A stretch of DNA of 64,000 bases from Candidatus Delongbacteria bacterium (GTDB lineage Bacteria > CAIWAD01), in the NCBI GenBank assembly GCA_020634015.1, contig JACKCN010000001.1, positions 417,001 through 481,000 on the forward strand. The letters are read 5' to 3'. Made by a program: the position numbers and the translations under genes. The number at the start of each line of letters is the position of its first letter. Positions within the stretch are counted from its first letter, which is position 1. The notes beneath the pieces were generated by a model that worked only from the letters and a program-made list of their open reading frames with translations, made no database searches and was not told where the DNA came from. Below, in pieces: positions 49,784 to 57,696 of this stretch.

Positions 49784-50983
49784 ATGCTGGTGGTTTCCCG
49801 GGCGGGGGCCGTGCTGGGCCCCGACGGACTGCGCTACCAGAATCTGGACGGCAGTTATCTCGAAGGCATCGCCCGTGGCGTGCGCTCGATGACCCTGCTC
49901 TGCCCCATCCAGCGACTGGGCCAGGACGAGACCGCGGCGGTCTACGCGGGCTACAATCATCGCTTCTCGACGCCCGCCCTGCAGATTCTGGAACTCCCCG
50001 ACTACAAGACCCGCTCGGTGAGCCTGCGGGGCGGACTGCGTCAGGTGCTGAGCCAGTTCCGGCTGATCTGGCGCCAGCTCGATGGCCACGATACCGTGTT
50101 CGTGATGATGTCCACCTTCCGTGCGGCCTTCGCCGCGGTGGCCGGCCGCCTGCGCGGTCGCCGCGTGATCCTTTATTCGGGCAACGACTGGTACGCGGAC
50201 ATGGCCAGTTCCTACAAGTTCAAGGGGCCGCTGGCTCGCCTGGTGTATCCGTTCTTTCGCTGGTTCTGCGGGTTCGCCGAGCGCCGCGCCATGGGCGCCG
50301 CCCAGTTGCGCATCGTCAATGGAGTCAGCCTGGTGCGCAAGTACGGCAAGCTGCCCGGGCGCACCGTGGAAACCAAGCCCCTGGTCACGATCCGCCCCGC
50401 GGACATCGCGCCCCGGCGTGATACCTGCCAGACGCCGCGTGTCCGCCTGCTCTGCGTGGCCGGTCTGATGCCGCGCAAGGGCATCCAGTTCCTGCTGGAA
50501 GCGATGGCCCTGCTGCGCAGCGAGGGGCAGGAAACCCACTTGACGCTCGTGGGTGGCGAACAGCCCGAGACGGGTGCCCGTCTGCGCGCACTCTGTGTCG
50601 AACGGGGTCTCGAGGATGCGGTGGAATTCGCGGGCTACGTGGCCAATGGACCGGACCTGATCCAGCGCTACCGCGAGAGCGACCTCTTCGTGTTGCCCTC
50701 GCTCAGCGAAGGCTTTCCGCGGGTGATCTTCGAGGCCATGGCCCAGTCGCTGCCCGTGGTGGCCAGCCGGATTCCCAACATCGAAGGCCGTCTGGGCGAT
50801 GTGGGTTACCTGCAGTATGCGGCTCCCGGAGATCCCCGGGATCTGGCACGCGCGATCTCCGCTGTGATCTCCAATGGCGAGCTGCGGCGCTCGATGATCG
50901 CCCGTTGCCATGAGTATATTGGCGAGCTGCTGCGCGAATCACCGGTGGACCAGTTTCTCAGGGAAGCGGCCCGACTGGATTGA
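49784..50983 (+). CDS. Glycosyltransferase family 4 (GT-B)
   Basis: 399 residues. The C-terminal GT4 domain is clear: LLCVAGLMPRKGIQFLLEAM, LTLVGGEQPETG, EFAGYV and the donor-binding SDLFVLPSLSEGFPRVIFEAMAQSLPVV with the E(x7)E motif. The N-terminal domain shows weaker similarity and lacks the usual GG start; acceptor unknown. The ATG at 49784 has only a distant GGAAG, and the frame is open further upstream without a standard start, so the exact N-terminus is uncertain. It follows the WbpE-like gene by 83 bases. Cytoplasmic or peripheral membrane; adds a sugar to the lipid-linked repeat. Confidence 0.88.
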   Translation: MLVVSRAGAVLGPDGLRYQNLDGSYLEGIARGVRSMTLLCPIQRLGQDETAAVYAGYNHRFSTPALQILELPDYKTRSVSLRGGLRQVLSQFRLIWRQLDGHDTVFVMMSTFRAAFAAVAGRLRGRRVILYSGNDWYADMASSYKFKGPLARLVYPFFRWFCGFAERRAMGAAQLRIVNGVSLVRKYGKLPGRTVETKPLVTIRPADIAPRRDTCQTPRVRLLCVAGLMPRKGIQFLLEAMALLRSEGQETHLTLVGGEQPETGARLRALCVERGLEDAVEFAGYVANGPDLIQRYRESDLFVLPSLSEGFPRVIFEAMAQSLPVVASRIPNIEGRLGDVGYLQYAAPGDPRDLARAISAVISNGELRRSMIARCHEYIGELLRESPVDQFLREAARLD

Positions 50984-51024
50984 AGCGCCCGCTTTCCCGC
51001 GGAACCCGAAACACAAGGCGACGC

Positions 51025-52089
51025 ATGAATCCAAGCCACACCTTCTCGATCGCTGGACGCGCCATCGGCCCGGACCAGCCGATCTACCTGATCGCGGAAG
51101 CGGGCGTGAACCACAACGGCGAGTTGCCGTTGGCCCAGGAACTGATCGACCGGGCCGCCGATGCCGGTGCCGACGCCGTCAAGTTCCAGACCTACCGGCT
51201 GGACGAGCTGATCCTGCCCGGGGTGAAGAAAGCCCCCTACCAGCAGCGTACGGGCGATGCCGGCGAGAGCCAGAGCGCCATGCTGGAACGGCTGGCGATC
51301 GACGAGGAGTTCCACCGTGCGCTGATCGCCCGCTGCGAGCAGCGCGGGATCCGCTTCCTGTCCACACCCTATGGCAGCCGCAGCCTGGCCCTGCTCGAGT
51401 CGTTGCAGGTGCCCGTGATCAAGATCGCCTCCACGGACACCACCAACCAGCTCTTCCTCGAGGAAGTGGGAGCCTGCGGGCGCCCGGTGATTCTGTCCAC
51501 GGGCATGAGCACGGCCGCGGAAGTGCTGGCGGCCGCCACCACGCTGCGCGCCGCGGGCTGCCGCGAGCTGCTGCTGTTGAAATGCACCTCCAACTATCCC
51601 ACTCCTCCCGCCGAGGTGAATCTGCGCTCCATGGCCACCCTGGCCGCGCTCACCGGCGAGCTGGTGGGGTTCTCCGATCACACCGAAGGAGTGGGCGCCA
51701 GCCCGGCCGCCGCCGCCATGGGCGCGGTGCTGATCGAAAAGCACTACACCCTGGATCACGATCTGCCCGGCCCCGACCACCGCGCCTCGCTGAACCCGGC
51801 CCAACTGACCGAATGGGTCCGGCGGATCCGCGAGGTGGAACTGCAACTTGGCTCACGCCAGCTGGGGCCCAGCCCATCGGAGTCGGATACCCGGCCCTCG
51901 CTGCAGAAGGCCCTGGTCGTGCTGCAGGATCTGCAGGCCGGTGAGACACTCACTCGCCGGAATCTGGGCGCGCTGCGCACGGGCGGTCAGGGCATTGGCG
52001 CATTCCATGGCCTGGACCTGCTGGGACGTCGGGTGACGCGCGCGATTCCTGCGGGCACTCCCCTGCAGTGGGAGGATCTGGCCCGGTGA
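51025..52089 (+). CDS. neuB: Nonulosonate synthase (NeuB family)
   Basis: Condenses phosphoenolpyruvate with a six-carbon amino sugar to a nine-carbon sialic-acid-like sugar. 354 residues, start at 51025 with AAGG 7 bases upstream. TIM-barrel signatures: YLIAEAGVNHNG (27-38), DAVKFQTYR, FLSTPYG, VIKIASTDTTN, STGMST, LLLKCTSNYP, GFSDHT and LIEKHYTLD. The C-terminal SAF domain is present, but its usual 'RPG.GI' reads RTGGQGIGAF. Substrate type (ManNAc, or the di-N-acetylated hexoses of legionaminic or pseudaminic acid) cannot be set. A NeuC/PseG/LegG-type hydrolase is not in the window. Coupled to neuD by a GTGA overlap. Confidence 0.9.
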   Translation: MNPSHTFSIAGRAIGPDQPIYLIAEAGVNHNGELPLAQELIDRAADAGADAVKFQTYRLDELILPGVKKAPYQQRTGDAGESQSAMLERLAIDEEFHRALIARCEQRGIRFLSTPYGSRSLALLESLQVPVIKIASTDTTNQLFLEEVGACGRPVILSTGMSTAAEVLAAATTLRAAGCRELLLLKCTSNYPTPPAEVNLRSMATLAALTGELVGFSDHTEGVGASPAAAAMGAVLIEKHYTLDHDLPGPDHRASLNPAQLTEWVRRIREVELQLGSRQLGPSPSESDTRPSLQKALVVLQDLQAGETLTRRNLGALRTGGQGIGAFHGLDLLGRRVTRAIPAGTPLQWEDLAR

Positions 52090-52721
52090 GCGTCGTGTCT
52101 CCCAGCGGGCCCCTCTTCATCGTGGGCTGTGGCGGGCACGCGCGCGTGGTGCTGGATGCCGCCGTGGAAGCCGGCTGGACCGTGGCCGGACTGATCGATC
52201 TGGACTGGAAGGGTCAGGCTGAAACCATTCTGGGACACCCTGTCCTGGGCGGTCCCGAGGTGCTTGAGAACCGGGCGCCCGTGGCCTGTGCCGTCGCGAT
52301 GGGCGACAACCGGCTGCGCGCCGGGTGGCTGGCTCGAGTGAGGAAACTTGGCCACACTCTTCCCGTGATCATTCATCCGGACGCCAGCGTTTCGGCTCAC
52401 GCCCGGCTGGAAGAGGGCGTCTTCGTCAATGCGGGTGCCGTGGTCTGCGCCGGAGCCCAGCTGGGTGCCGGCTGCATCCTCAACACGGGTGCAAGTCTGG
52501 ATCACGAATCGGTGCTGGGCGCCTGCTGCCACCTGGCGCCCGGTTCCCGGGTGGCCGGACGTTCCCGGCTGGGCGAATGCTGTGTCGTGGGCATGGGAGC
52601 GGTGGTCATCGAGAATCTGACGCTGGGCGACTCGGTGACCGTGGGCGCGGGTGCCGCCGTGATCCGTGACGCACAAGCCGGATGCACCCTGCTGGGTGTG
52701 CCGGCACGGGAGAAACCATGA
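52086..52721 (+). CDS. neuD: NeuD-family sugar O/N-acetyltransferase
   Basis: 211 residues, GTG start overlapping the neuB stop (GTGA), with GGGAGG about 10 bases upstream. The N-terminal nucleotide-sugar-binding subdomain begins FIVGCGGHARVVLDAA, diagnostic of the NeuD/PglD family. A left-handed beta-helix follows from about residue 95 (hexapeptides around VFVNAGAVVCAGAQLGAGCILNTG), with the catalytic histidine probably in SLDHESVLG. It ends LLGVPAREKP. PglD-like enzymes N-acetylate a 4-amino group. Either that or O-acetylation of the nonulosonate is possible here. Confidence 0.88.
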   Translation: MSVVSPSGPLFIVGCGGHARVVLDAAVEAGWTVAGLIDLDWKGQAETILGHPVLGGPEVLENRAPVACAVAMGDNRLRAGWLARVRKLGHTLPVIIHPDASVSAHARLEEGVFVNAGAVVCAGAQLGAGCILNTGASLDHESVLGACCHLAPGSRVAGRSRLGECCVVGMGAVVIENLTLGDSVTVGAGAAVIRDAQAGCTLLGVPAREKP

Positions 52722-53599
52722 TCTGGGTCTCCTCCAGCGGCGTGCGTGCGCGCCGGATCTCCGCTGCCGTGCAGCAGCTTGCCGAGGCCGGATTCACTCA
52801 GCTGGAACTCTCCGGCGGTACCGAACCCTATCCGGAACTGGAGAGCGACTTGCTGGAACTGGCTGCCGGGGGCCGGCTGCGATTCCAGCTGCACAACTAC
52901 TTTCCGCCGCCTGCAAGTCCTTTCGTGCTCAATCTGGCCAGCATGGACGAACTGATCCTCCAGGCCAGCCTGGACCATGTGAAACGCGCGCTGGATCTGT
53001 CACGCAAGCTGGGAGCCACCCGTCTGGCCGTGCACGCCGGATTTCGCTTTGATGTGCCACCCGGTGAACTGGGTGGCGCCTTAGGGGAGCGTCCGCTGGC
53101 CGCACACGCCGACTCTCTGCAACGCTTCGTGGCCAGCCTGCGTGAACTGGCACCCCATGCGGGGTCCGTGCGGCTGTACGTCGAGAACAATGTGCTCTCG
53201 GAACGCAACCGGCGCACCTGGCCCGGCGAGAATCCCCTGCTGCTCTGCTGCGCGGCGGACTGGCGCGAGCTGAAGCCCTTGCTGGCGCCTCTGGGCATCG
53301 GGCTGCTGCTGGATCTGGCGCACCTGAAAGTCTCCGCGCGCAGCCTGGGACTGGATTTCGAGACCGAAGCGGCCGAGCTGCTGGCCGAAACCGATTACCT
53401 GCACCTGAGCGACAACGATGGCCTGCGCGACAGCAACGAGGAATTGCTAGAGGAAGGCAGCGTGATGCAGGCATTGCGCCGTCTTCCCGCGCCGCCCACG
53501 TGCATGACCCTGGAAGTCTACAGCGGCCTTGAGGCCATCACACGCAGCGCGCGCCGCCTGGAAGCGCTCTGGCCCGAACACCCCCGAGGAACCCCATGA
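52718..53599 (+). CDS. Sugar phosphate isomerase/epimerase-like TIM-barrel protein
   Basis: 293 residues, ATG overlapping the neuD stop (ATGA). AP-endonuclease-2/xylose-isomerase-like barrel: FTQLELSGG, RLAVHAGF, the metal-ligand candidates Glu in RLYVENNVL, Asp in GLLLDLAHLK, His in YLHLSDN and Glu in TLEVYSG. These match the E-D-H-E metal site of the family. The N-terminal LQLHNYFPPP-like segment is not standard. Position between neuD and the second DegT gene, with 4-base overlaps on both sides, ties it to synthesis of the unusual sugar. An epimerase or isomerase step is inferred; the substrate is unknown. Confidence 0.85.
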   Translation: MIWVSSSGVRARRISAAVQQLAEAGFTQLELSGGTEPYPELESDLLELAAGGRLRFQLHNYFPPPASPFVLNLASMDELILQASLDHVKRALDLSRKLGATRLAVHAGFRFDVPPGELGGALGERPLAAHADSLQRFVASLRELAPHAGSVRLYVENNVLSERNRRTWPGENPLLLCCAADWRELKPLLAPLGIGLLLDLAHLKVSARSLGLDFETEAAELLAETDYLHLSDNDGLRDSNEELLEEGSVMQALRRLPAPPTCMTLEVYSGLEAITRSARRLEALWPEHPRGTP

Positions 53600-54726
53600 A
53601 CGAGTCCGTGATCCCCTGGGCCCAGCCCCTGATCGGGCAGGAGGAGCAGCGTCAGATGCTTTCCTGCTTCACCACCGACTGGCTCACCATGGGCCCCAAG
53701 GTGGCCGAGCTGGAATCCCGGATGGCCGCCCGGATGGGCGTGCCCCACGCGGTTGCGGTGAGCAATGGCAGTGTGGCCCTGGATCTGGCGCTCAAGTGCC
53801 TGAAACTGCGCCCCGGCGACGAGGTGCTGGTGCCCGCGATGACCTATTTCGCCAGCGCGGCCGCCGTGAGCTGGCAGGCCGCGGTGCCGGTCTTCGTGGA
53901 CATCGACGCCCACAGCTGGAATCTGGACCCGCGCCGGATGGCCGAGGCGGTCAGCGAGCGCACGCGCGGCGTGATCTACATCGACTATGGCGGCAATCCG
54001 GCCGATGCGGCCGCCATCCGCGCCGAAGCCGCCCGCCTGGGACTGTTCGTGCTGCACGACGGGGCCCAGTCCCTGGGTGCCACGGTCGGCGATGCCCCCT
54101 GCGGACGTGACGACGTGATCAGTTCGCTCAGTTTCCACATGGCCAAGGTGATCACCACCGTGGAAGGTGGCATGCTCTTCTGCCACGACGACGCCCACGC
54201 CCGGGACCTGCGCGCACGTCGCAGCCAGGGCGAGAGCTCGCGCAAGTACATCCACGAGGTGCTGGGCACCAATGCGCGCATGACCGATCTGGCCGCCGCC
54301 ATCGGCCTGGCCCAGCTCGATCGCCTGGATCATGTGCTCGAGCAGCGCCGCTTGATCTCGCAGCGCTACACCGAAGGTCTGGCTGAACTGGCGCCCCTGG
54401 GCCTGCGCACGGTGGCCGCCAACGAGCATGGGCGCAATGCCTGGTTCCTGTATTCGGTGCGCATTCCCGACCGGGACCGGATCGCCGAGGCCCTGCGCCG
54501 CGATCACGGCATCGAAACGCGCATCGCCTATCCGCTGCCCCTCTACCGCCAACCGGTGTACGACGGCGGCGAGGCCATCTGCCGCCACCTGCCCTGCCCC
54601 GAGAGTGAGGCCCTGGCCGCCCAGGTGCTGAACCTGCCGCTCTTCCCGGGAATGAGCGAAGGGCAACAGGAGCGGGTGATCCAGGCTCTGCGCAGCGAAC
54701 TGTCCGCAAGCCGGAAACCGGCGTGA
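53596..54726 (+). CDS. DegT/DnrJ/EryC1/StrS aminotransferase (second copy)
   Basis: 376 residues, ATG overlapping the previous stop. PLP lysine Lys184 in SSLSFHMAKVITTVEGG; AVSNGSVALDLAL (54-66) is the phosphate loop and VLHDGAQSLGA carries the aspartate. The start VIPWAQPLIGQEEQRQ is that of PseC/LegC/perosamine-synthase-type 4-aminotransferases rather than WbpE. Possible substrates are a UDP-4-keto-6-deoxy sugar on the way to a nonulosonate, or the GDP-4-keto-6-deoxymannose made by the Gmd encoded at 57693. The sequence does not decide between them. GTGA overlap with the cytidylyltransferase. Confidence 0.9.
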   Translation: MNESVIPWAQPLIGQEEQRQMLSCFTTDWLTMGPKVAELESRMAARMGVPHAVAVSNGSVALDLALKCLKLRPGDEVLVPAMTYFASAAAVSWQAAVPVFVDIDAHSWNLDPRRMAEAVSERTRGVIYIDYGGNPADAAAIRAEAARLGLFVLHDGAQSLGATVGDAPCGRDDVISSLSFHMAKVITTVEGGMLFCHDDAHARDLRARRSQGESSRKYIHEVLGTNARMTDLAAAIGLAQLDRLDHVLEQRRLISQRYTEGLAELAPLGLRTVAANEHGRNAWFLYSVRIPDRDRIAEALRRDHGIETRIAYPLPLYRQPVYDGGEAICRHLPCPESEALAAQVLNLPLFPGMSEGQQERVIQALRSELSASRKPA

Positions 54727-55442
54727 GCGGCGTGCTCGGACTGGTTCCCGCCCGGGGCGGCAGCAAGCGTCTGCCGGGCAAGAACCTGCTGCCTCTGGCG
54801 GGCAGACCCCTCCTGGAGTGGACCGCACGCGCCGCACTGGCCGCCAGCACTCTCGACCGGGTACTGCTGAGCACCGACAGCCCCGAGATCGCCACCGCGG
54901 GCCGGGCCTGCGGGCTGGAAGTCCCCTTCCTGCGCCCTGCCGAACTGGCCGGAGACACGGTGACCGACCGCCCCGTGCTGCTGCACCTGCTGGACTGGTT
55001 GCGTGACACAGACGGTCAGGATCCGGAACTGCTGGTTCTGCTGCGCCCCACCACCCCCTTCAAGACCGCGGAACTGATCGACCGTGCCGTGCAGCGCCTG
55101 CGCGAGAGCGGGGCCGACTCGCTGCGCACCATGACGCTGGCCGCGGGCGTGCATCACCCTTACTGGATGTATGTGGACGATGGCAAGGGCGGGATGCGCT
55201 CCGTGATGGCGGACTCCGATCCCGCGCGCCACGCCCGCAGTCAGGATCTGCCCCCCGTCTGGCGCCTCAACGGAGTGGTGGACGTGCTGCGCCCCGCGGT
55301 GATCCGGGCCGGCGAGCGGATCTACGGCGAGCGAATGGCGATGCTCGAGGTGCCCGAGGAGCAAGCTGTGGACATCGATACGGAACAGGATTTGCTGATC
55401 TGCCGTGCCCTGGCAACCTCCTTGGGGACGGAGCCCAGTTGA
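54723..55442 (+). CDS. neuA: CMP-nonulosonate synthetase (acylneuraminate cytidylyltransferase)
   Basis: 239 residues, GTG start overlapping the previous stop. The nucleotide-binding motif LVPARGGSKRLPGKNLLPLAG (7-27) is diagnostic. LLSTDSPEIA, LLVLLRPTTPFKT and the metal-binding DIDTEQD (about 218-224) complete the active site. It activates the sugar made by the NeuB-family enzyme by CTP transfer. The motif R(x)GSKRLPGKN is shared by NeuA, PseF and LegF; the length and RP(T)TPF form fit the PseF/LegF group slightly better. Coupled to the flippase by a TTGA overlap. Confidence 0.9.
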   Translation: MSGVLGLVPARGGSKRLPGKNLLPLAGRPLLEWTARAALAASTLDRVLLSTDSPEIATAGRACGLEVPFLRPAELAGDTVTDRPVLLHLLDWLRDTDGQDPELLVLLRPTTPFKTAELIDRAVQRLRESGADSLRTMTLAAGVHHPYWMYVDDGKGGMRSVMADSDPARHARSQDLPPVWRLNGVVDVLRPAVIRAGERIYGERMAMLEVPEEQAVDIDTEQDLLICRALATSLGTEPS

Positions 55443-56791
55443 AATCCCTACTGAAAAAGTGGCTTCCAATCCTGCGCAAACGCATGAGAAAGGAAAGCCT
55501 GGGTGGCCAAGTGCTCGGTTTTGGGGCTGGCAGCCTGCTGCAGAAGTCACTGGGCGCTCTGCTGATTCCCCTTTACATCCATGCCCTCAAGCCCGAAGGC
55601 CTGGGCACCCTGGCCTTGATCGAGCTGGTTTCCAGTCTGGCTCTGATACTCATCGGACTGGGCATTCCTCACGCCATGGTCCGAATGGCCAGCAGCGAAG
55701 AACGCCAGCTTGCCAACCTGTTGCGCACAGGCGTGAACCCGTTGTTGCTCTCTGGCATCGGTTCCATGCTGCTGCTGCAACTGCTCGCCCCCTTTGTGAT
55801 CCTCGCATTGAGATTGGGGCCAGAATCAGTGCTGCTGCTTCGTATCACCCTGATTACCCTGCCATTGCTGCTGCTTCAGCGAGTGTTTGAAAGCCTCTGG
55901 CGCATCCAACGCCGGGCACGTCGCTATTCTTTGGTGACCACAATGGGTCTCGGGGTGACCTTGGTACTGACTGTGGCTTTCCTGCTGGGGCTGGGCATGG
56001 CAGTGGAAGGCATCCTCTGGGCGCGCTTCTGGGGCGCGCTGCTGGTAGTTGCTGTCGGACTTGCGGATTATGGTGGTCTTTACCTGCGGGGTCGCACGGA
56101 TCGAGCGCTTCGCAATCGACTGCTGGCCTTCAGCCTGCCCATCGTTCCGCACAAGCTGAACATGGTGCTGAACAACAGTGTTGACCGATTGCTCCTTCAG
56201 TATATGATCGGGCCGGCCGCCGTGGGGCTGTACGATCTGGGCGCACGAGTGGGTGTGCTGATCCAGCGAGCAATGGCCCCTTTCGAGATGGCCTACATCC
56301 CTTGGATGTTCCGACGATTCGACCGAAAGCAGGACTCGGGTGATGCCTCCATCAGCATTGTCTCGAACGGAATGCTTGTCCTCATCGCAGCAGGCACCCT
56401 CGTGCTGGGGATTGCCGGTCCCTGGGCTGTTGACCTGCTGGATCACAGCAGCAAGTTCGCCCTGCCCCGCGAACTGATCCCCGTGCTTACCCTTGGGTTC
56501 GCCGTGATGTTGTGCTACAATGTGGTCTCGATCCCGATCTTCACAGCTTATCGAACAAAGGTGATGCCCTTGATCTCGGGCAGTACGGCGCTGTTGAACA
56601 TCGTCTGCAATCTGCTGTGGATCCCTGAGTTCGGGGTCATGGGAGCTGCCTGGGCAACTCTGGCCAGCAACCTGCTCATGTTCCTTGTGGGCTATCTGAT
56701 CTCCCGGCGACTGCAGAAGATCCCCTGCCGTAACGGCCTGCTGGCCATGGGCAGTGCCGCCGGGCTTGTGCTGTGGAGGGCCCTGCTATGA
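55439..56791 (+). CDS. wzx: Oligosaccharide flippase (Wzx-like, MOP superfamily)
   Basis: 450 residues with 12 to 14 hydrophobic segments and basic loops. The N-terminal LGFGAGSLLQKSLGALLIPLYIHALKPEGLGTLAL-like region (IPLYxxALxPEGLG) is characteristic of Wzx/polysaccharide biosynthesis flippases. LLQYMIGPAAVGLYDLGARVG is the mid-protein hallmark. It moves lipid-linked repeats across the inner membrane. TTG start overlapping the neuA stop; a later ATG (15 codons in) is possible. Base composition is somewhat less G+C-rich than its neighbours, as is common for flippase genes. A Wzy polymerase is not seen in the window. Confidence 0.9.
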   Translation: MKSLLKKWLPILRKRMRKESLGGQVLGFGAGSLLQKSLGALLIPLYIHALKPEGLGTLALIELVSSLALILIGLGIPHAMVRMASSEERQLANLLRTGVNPLLLSGIGSMLLLQLLAPFVILALRLGPESVLLLRITLITLPLLLLQRVFESLWRIQRRARRYSLVTTMGLGVTLVLTVAFLLGLGMAVEGILWARFWGALLVVAVGLADYGGLYLRGRTDRALRNRLLAFSLPIVPHKLNMVLNNSVDRLLLQYMIGPAAVGLYDLGARVGVLIQRAMAPFEMAYIPWMFRRFDRKQDSGDASISIVSNGMLVLIAAGTLVLGIAGPWAVDLLDHSSKFALPRELIPVLTLGFAVMLCYNVVSIPIFTAYRTKVMPLISGSTALLNIVCNLLWIPEFGVMGAAWATLASNLLMFLVGYLISRRLQKIPCRNGLLAMGSAAGLVLWRALL

Positions 56792-57696
56792 TGCTGCCCA
56801 CGCCCGTCGTGGACGTGCTTGCGAATCTGCGCCAGATTTTCCGCAGCCGCAACACTCACCGGCGAGTGCTCAGCGCCACGAATCTGAAGGAATTCAAACC
56901 CGGGGACTACTGTCCAAGGGGTACGATTCTGTTTGTACTGGCCACGGGCCGCTCGATCCTGGAGCTGAAGCCTGAAGATTGGAAACACATACGCAACGGG
57001 GATTCGATTGCCCTGAACCTGTTTCTCCACTCCCCATTCTTGCCTGATGTGTATCTGTTTGAGCATATCCCGGATCAGGAGGTTCGCGGTCAATGGCTGG
57101 ACAAGTTGCCCGCCTACTCCGGGGTTCTGCCATCTCTGGCCCTGCTTCCTTCGTATTGCTTGGAGCGTATCCGCTCCAATTCCGGCATGCAGGAGATGTT
57201 GCCAGCCATGCGGAAAGTCTTCGGCGAACGGCTGAAATTGGTGCCCGTGCTCTTCGCGCGACACCGCAGTCTGGCCATGCTGGGATTCAGCCGCTGGCTC
57301 AATCGCCGCTTCTGGCAGGACGGGTTGTACCACCTGCGTGGCTCACTCTCCAGTGCGGTGGATTTCGGGCTGAAGCACGGCTTCAGCGAGATCGTGCTTT
57401 GTGGTGTGGACCTGAATGAGAAGGGCTATTTCTACGGCCCACGCAAGGAGAAGACCACTCCGGAGCAGGACCCGGACGTCGCTCCCGTGCACTACACGGA
57501 CCAGGCCGTGAGCGGCCTGATTCCCATCAGCGCCTGGCTGCGCGAGATCGCCAGCCGCGAAGGCCATGTCCGTTTCTGGTGTTCCTCGGCCAGCTCGACC
57601 CTGGCCCGCTGGATGCCCGTCTACCCCTGGCCTTCGGGTCAGTCAGCCCCGGATGACCGGAACGACCCGGCCACCCCAAGCGAGGAGACTTCATGA
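56788..57696 (+). CDS. Putative GT42/DUF115 (Maf)-like nonulosonate transferase
   Basis: 302 residues, ATG overlapping the flippase stop (ATGA) with GGAGGG upstream. No certain family. The N-terminal TILFVLATGRSILELKPEDW, then DSIALNLFLH and PDVYLFEHI, follows the layout of CstII-type sialyltransferases and DUF115 proteins: a glycine-rich CMP-binding strand, a 'sets the name of the visible position' strand, then a destination strand. HLRGSLSSAVDFGLKHGFSEIVLCGVDLNEKGYFYG (written here as GSLSSAVDFGLKHG then EIVLCGVDL) matches the second conserved block, where these enzymes hold CMP. It comes directly after neuB-neuD-neuA-wzx, so a transferase that uses the CMP-sugar is a reasonable inference. 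Nothing else in the plus arm fills this role. Confidence 0.55.
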   Translation: MMLPTPVVDVLANLRQIFRSRNTHRRVLSATNLKEFKPGDYCPRGTILFVLATGRSILELKPEDWKHIRNGDSIALNLFLHSPFLPDVYLFEHIPDQEVRGQWLDKLPAYSGVLPSLALLPSYCLERIRSNSGMQEMLPAMRKVFGERLKLVPVLFARHRSLAMLGFSRWLNRRFWQDGLYHLRGSLSSAVDFGLKHGFSEIVLCGVDLNEKGYFYGPRKEKTTPEQDPDVAPVHYTDQAVSGLIPISAWLREIASREGHVRFWCSSASSTLARWMPVYPWPSGQSAPDDRNDPATPSEETS

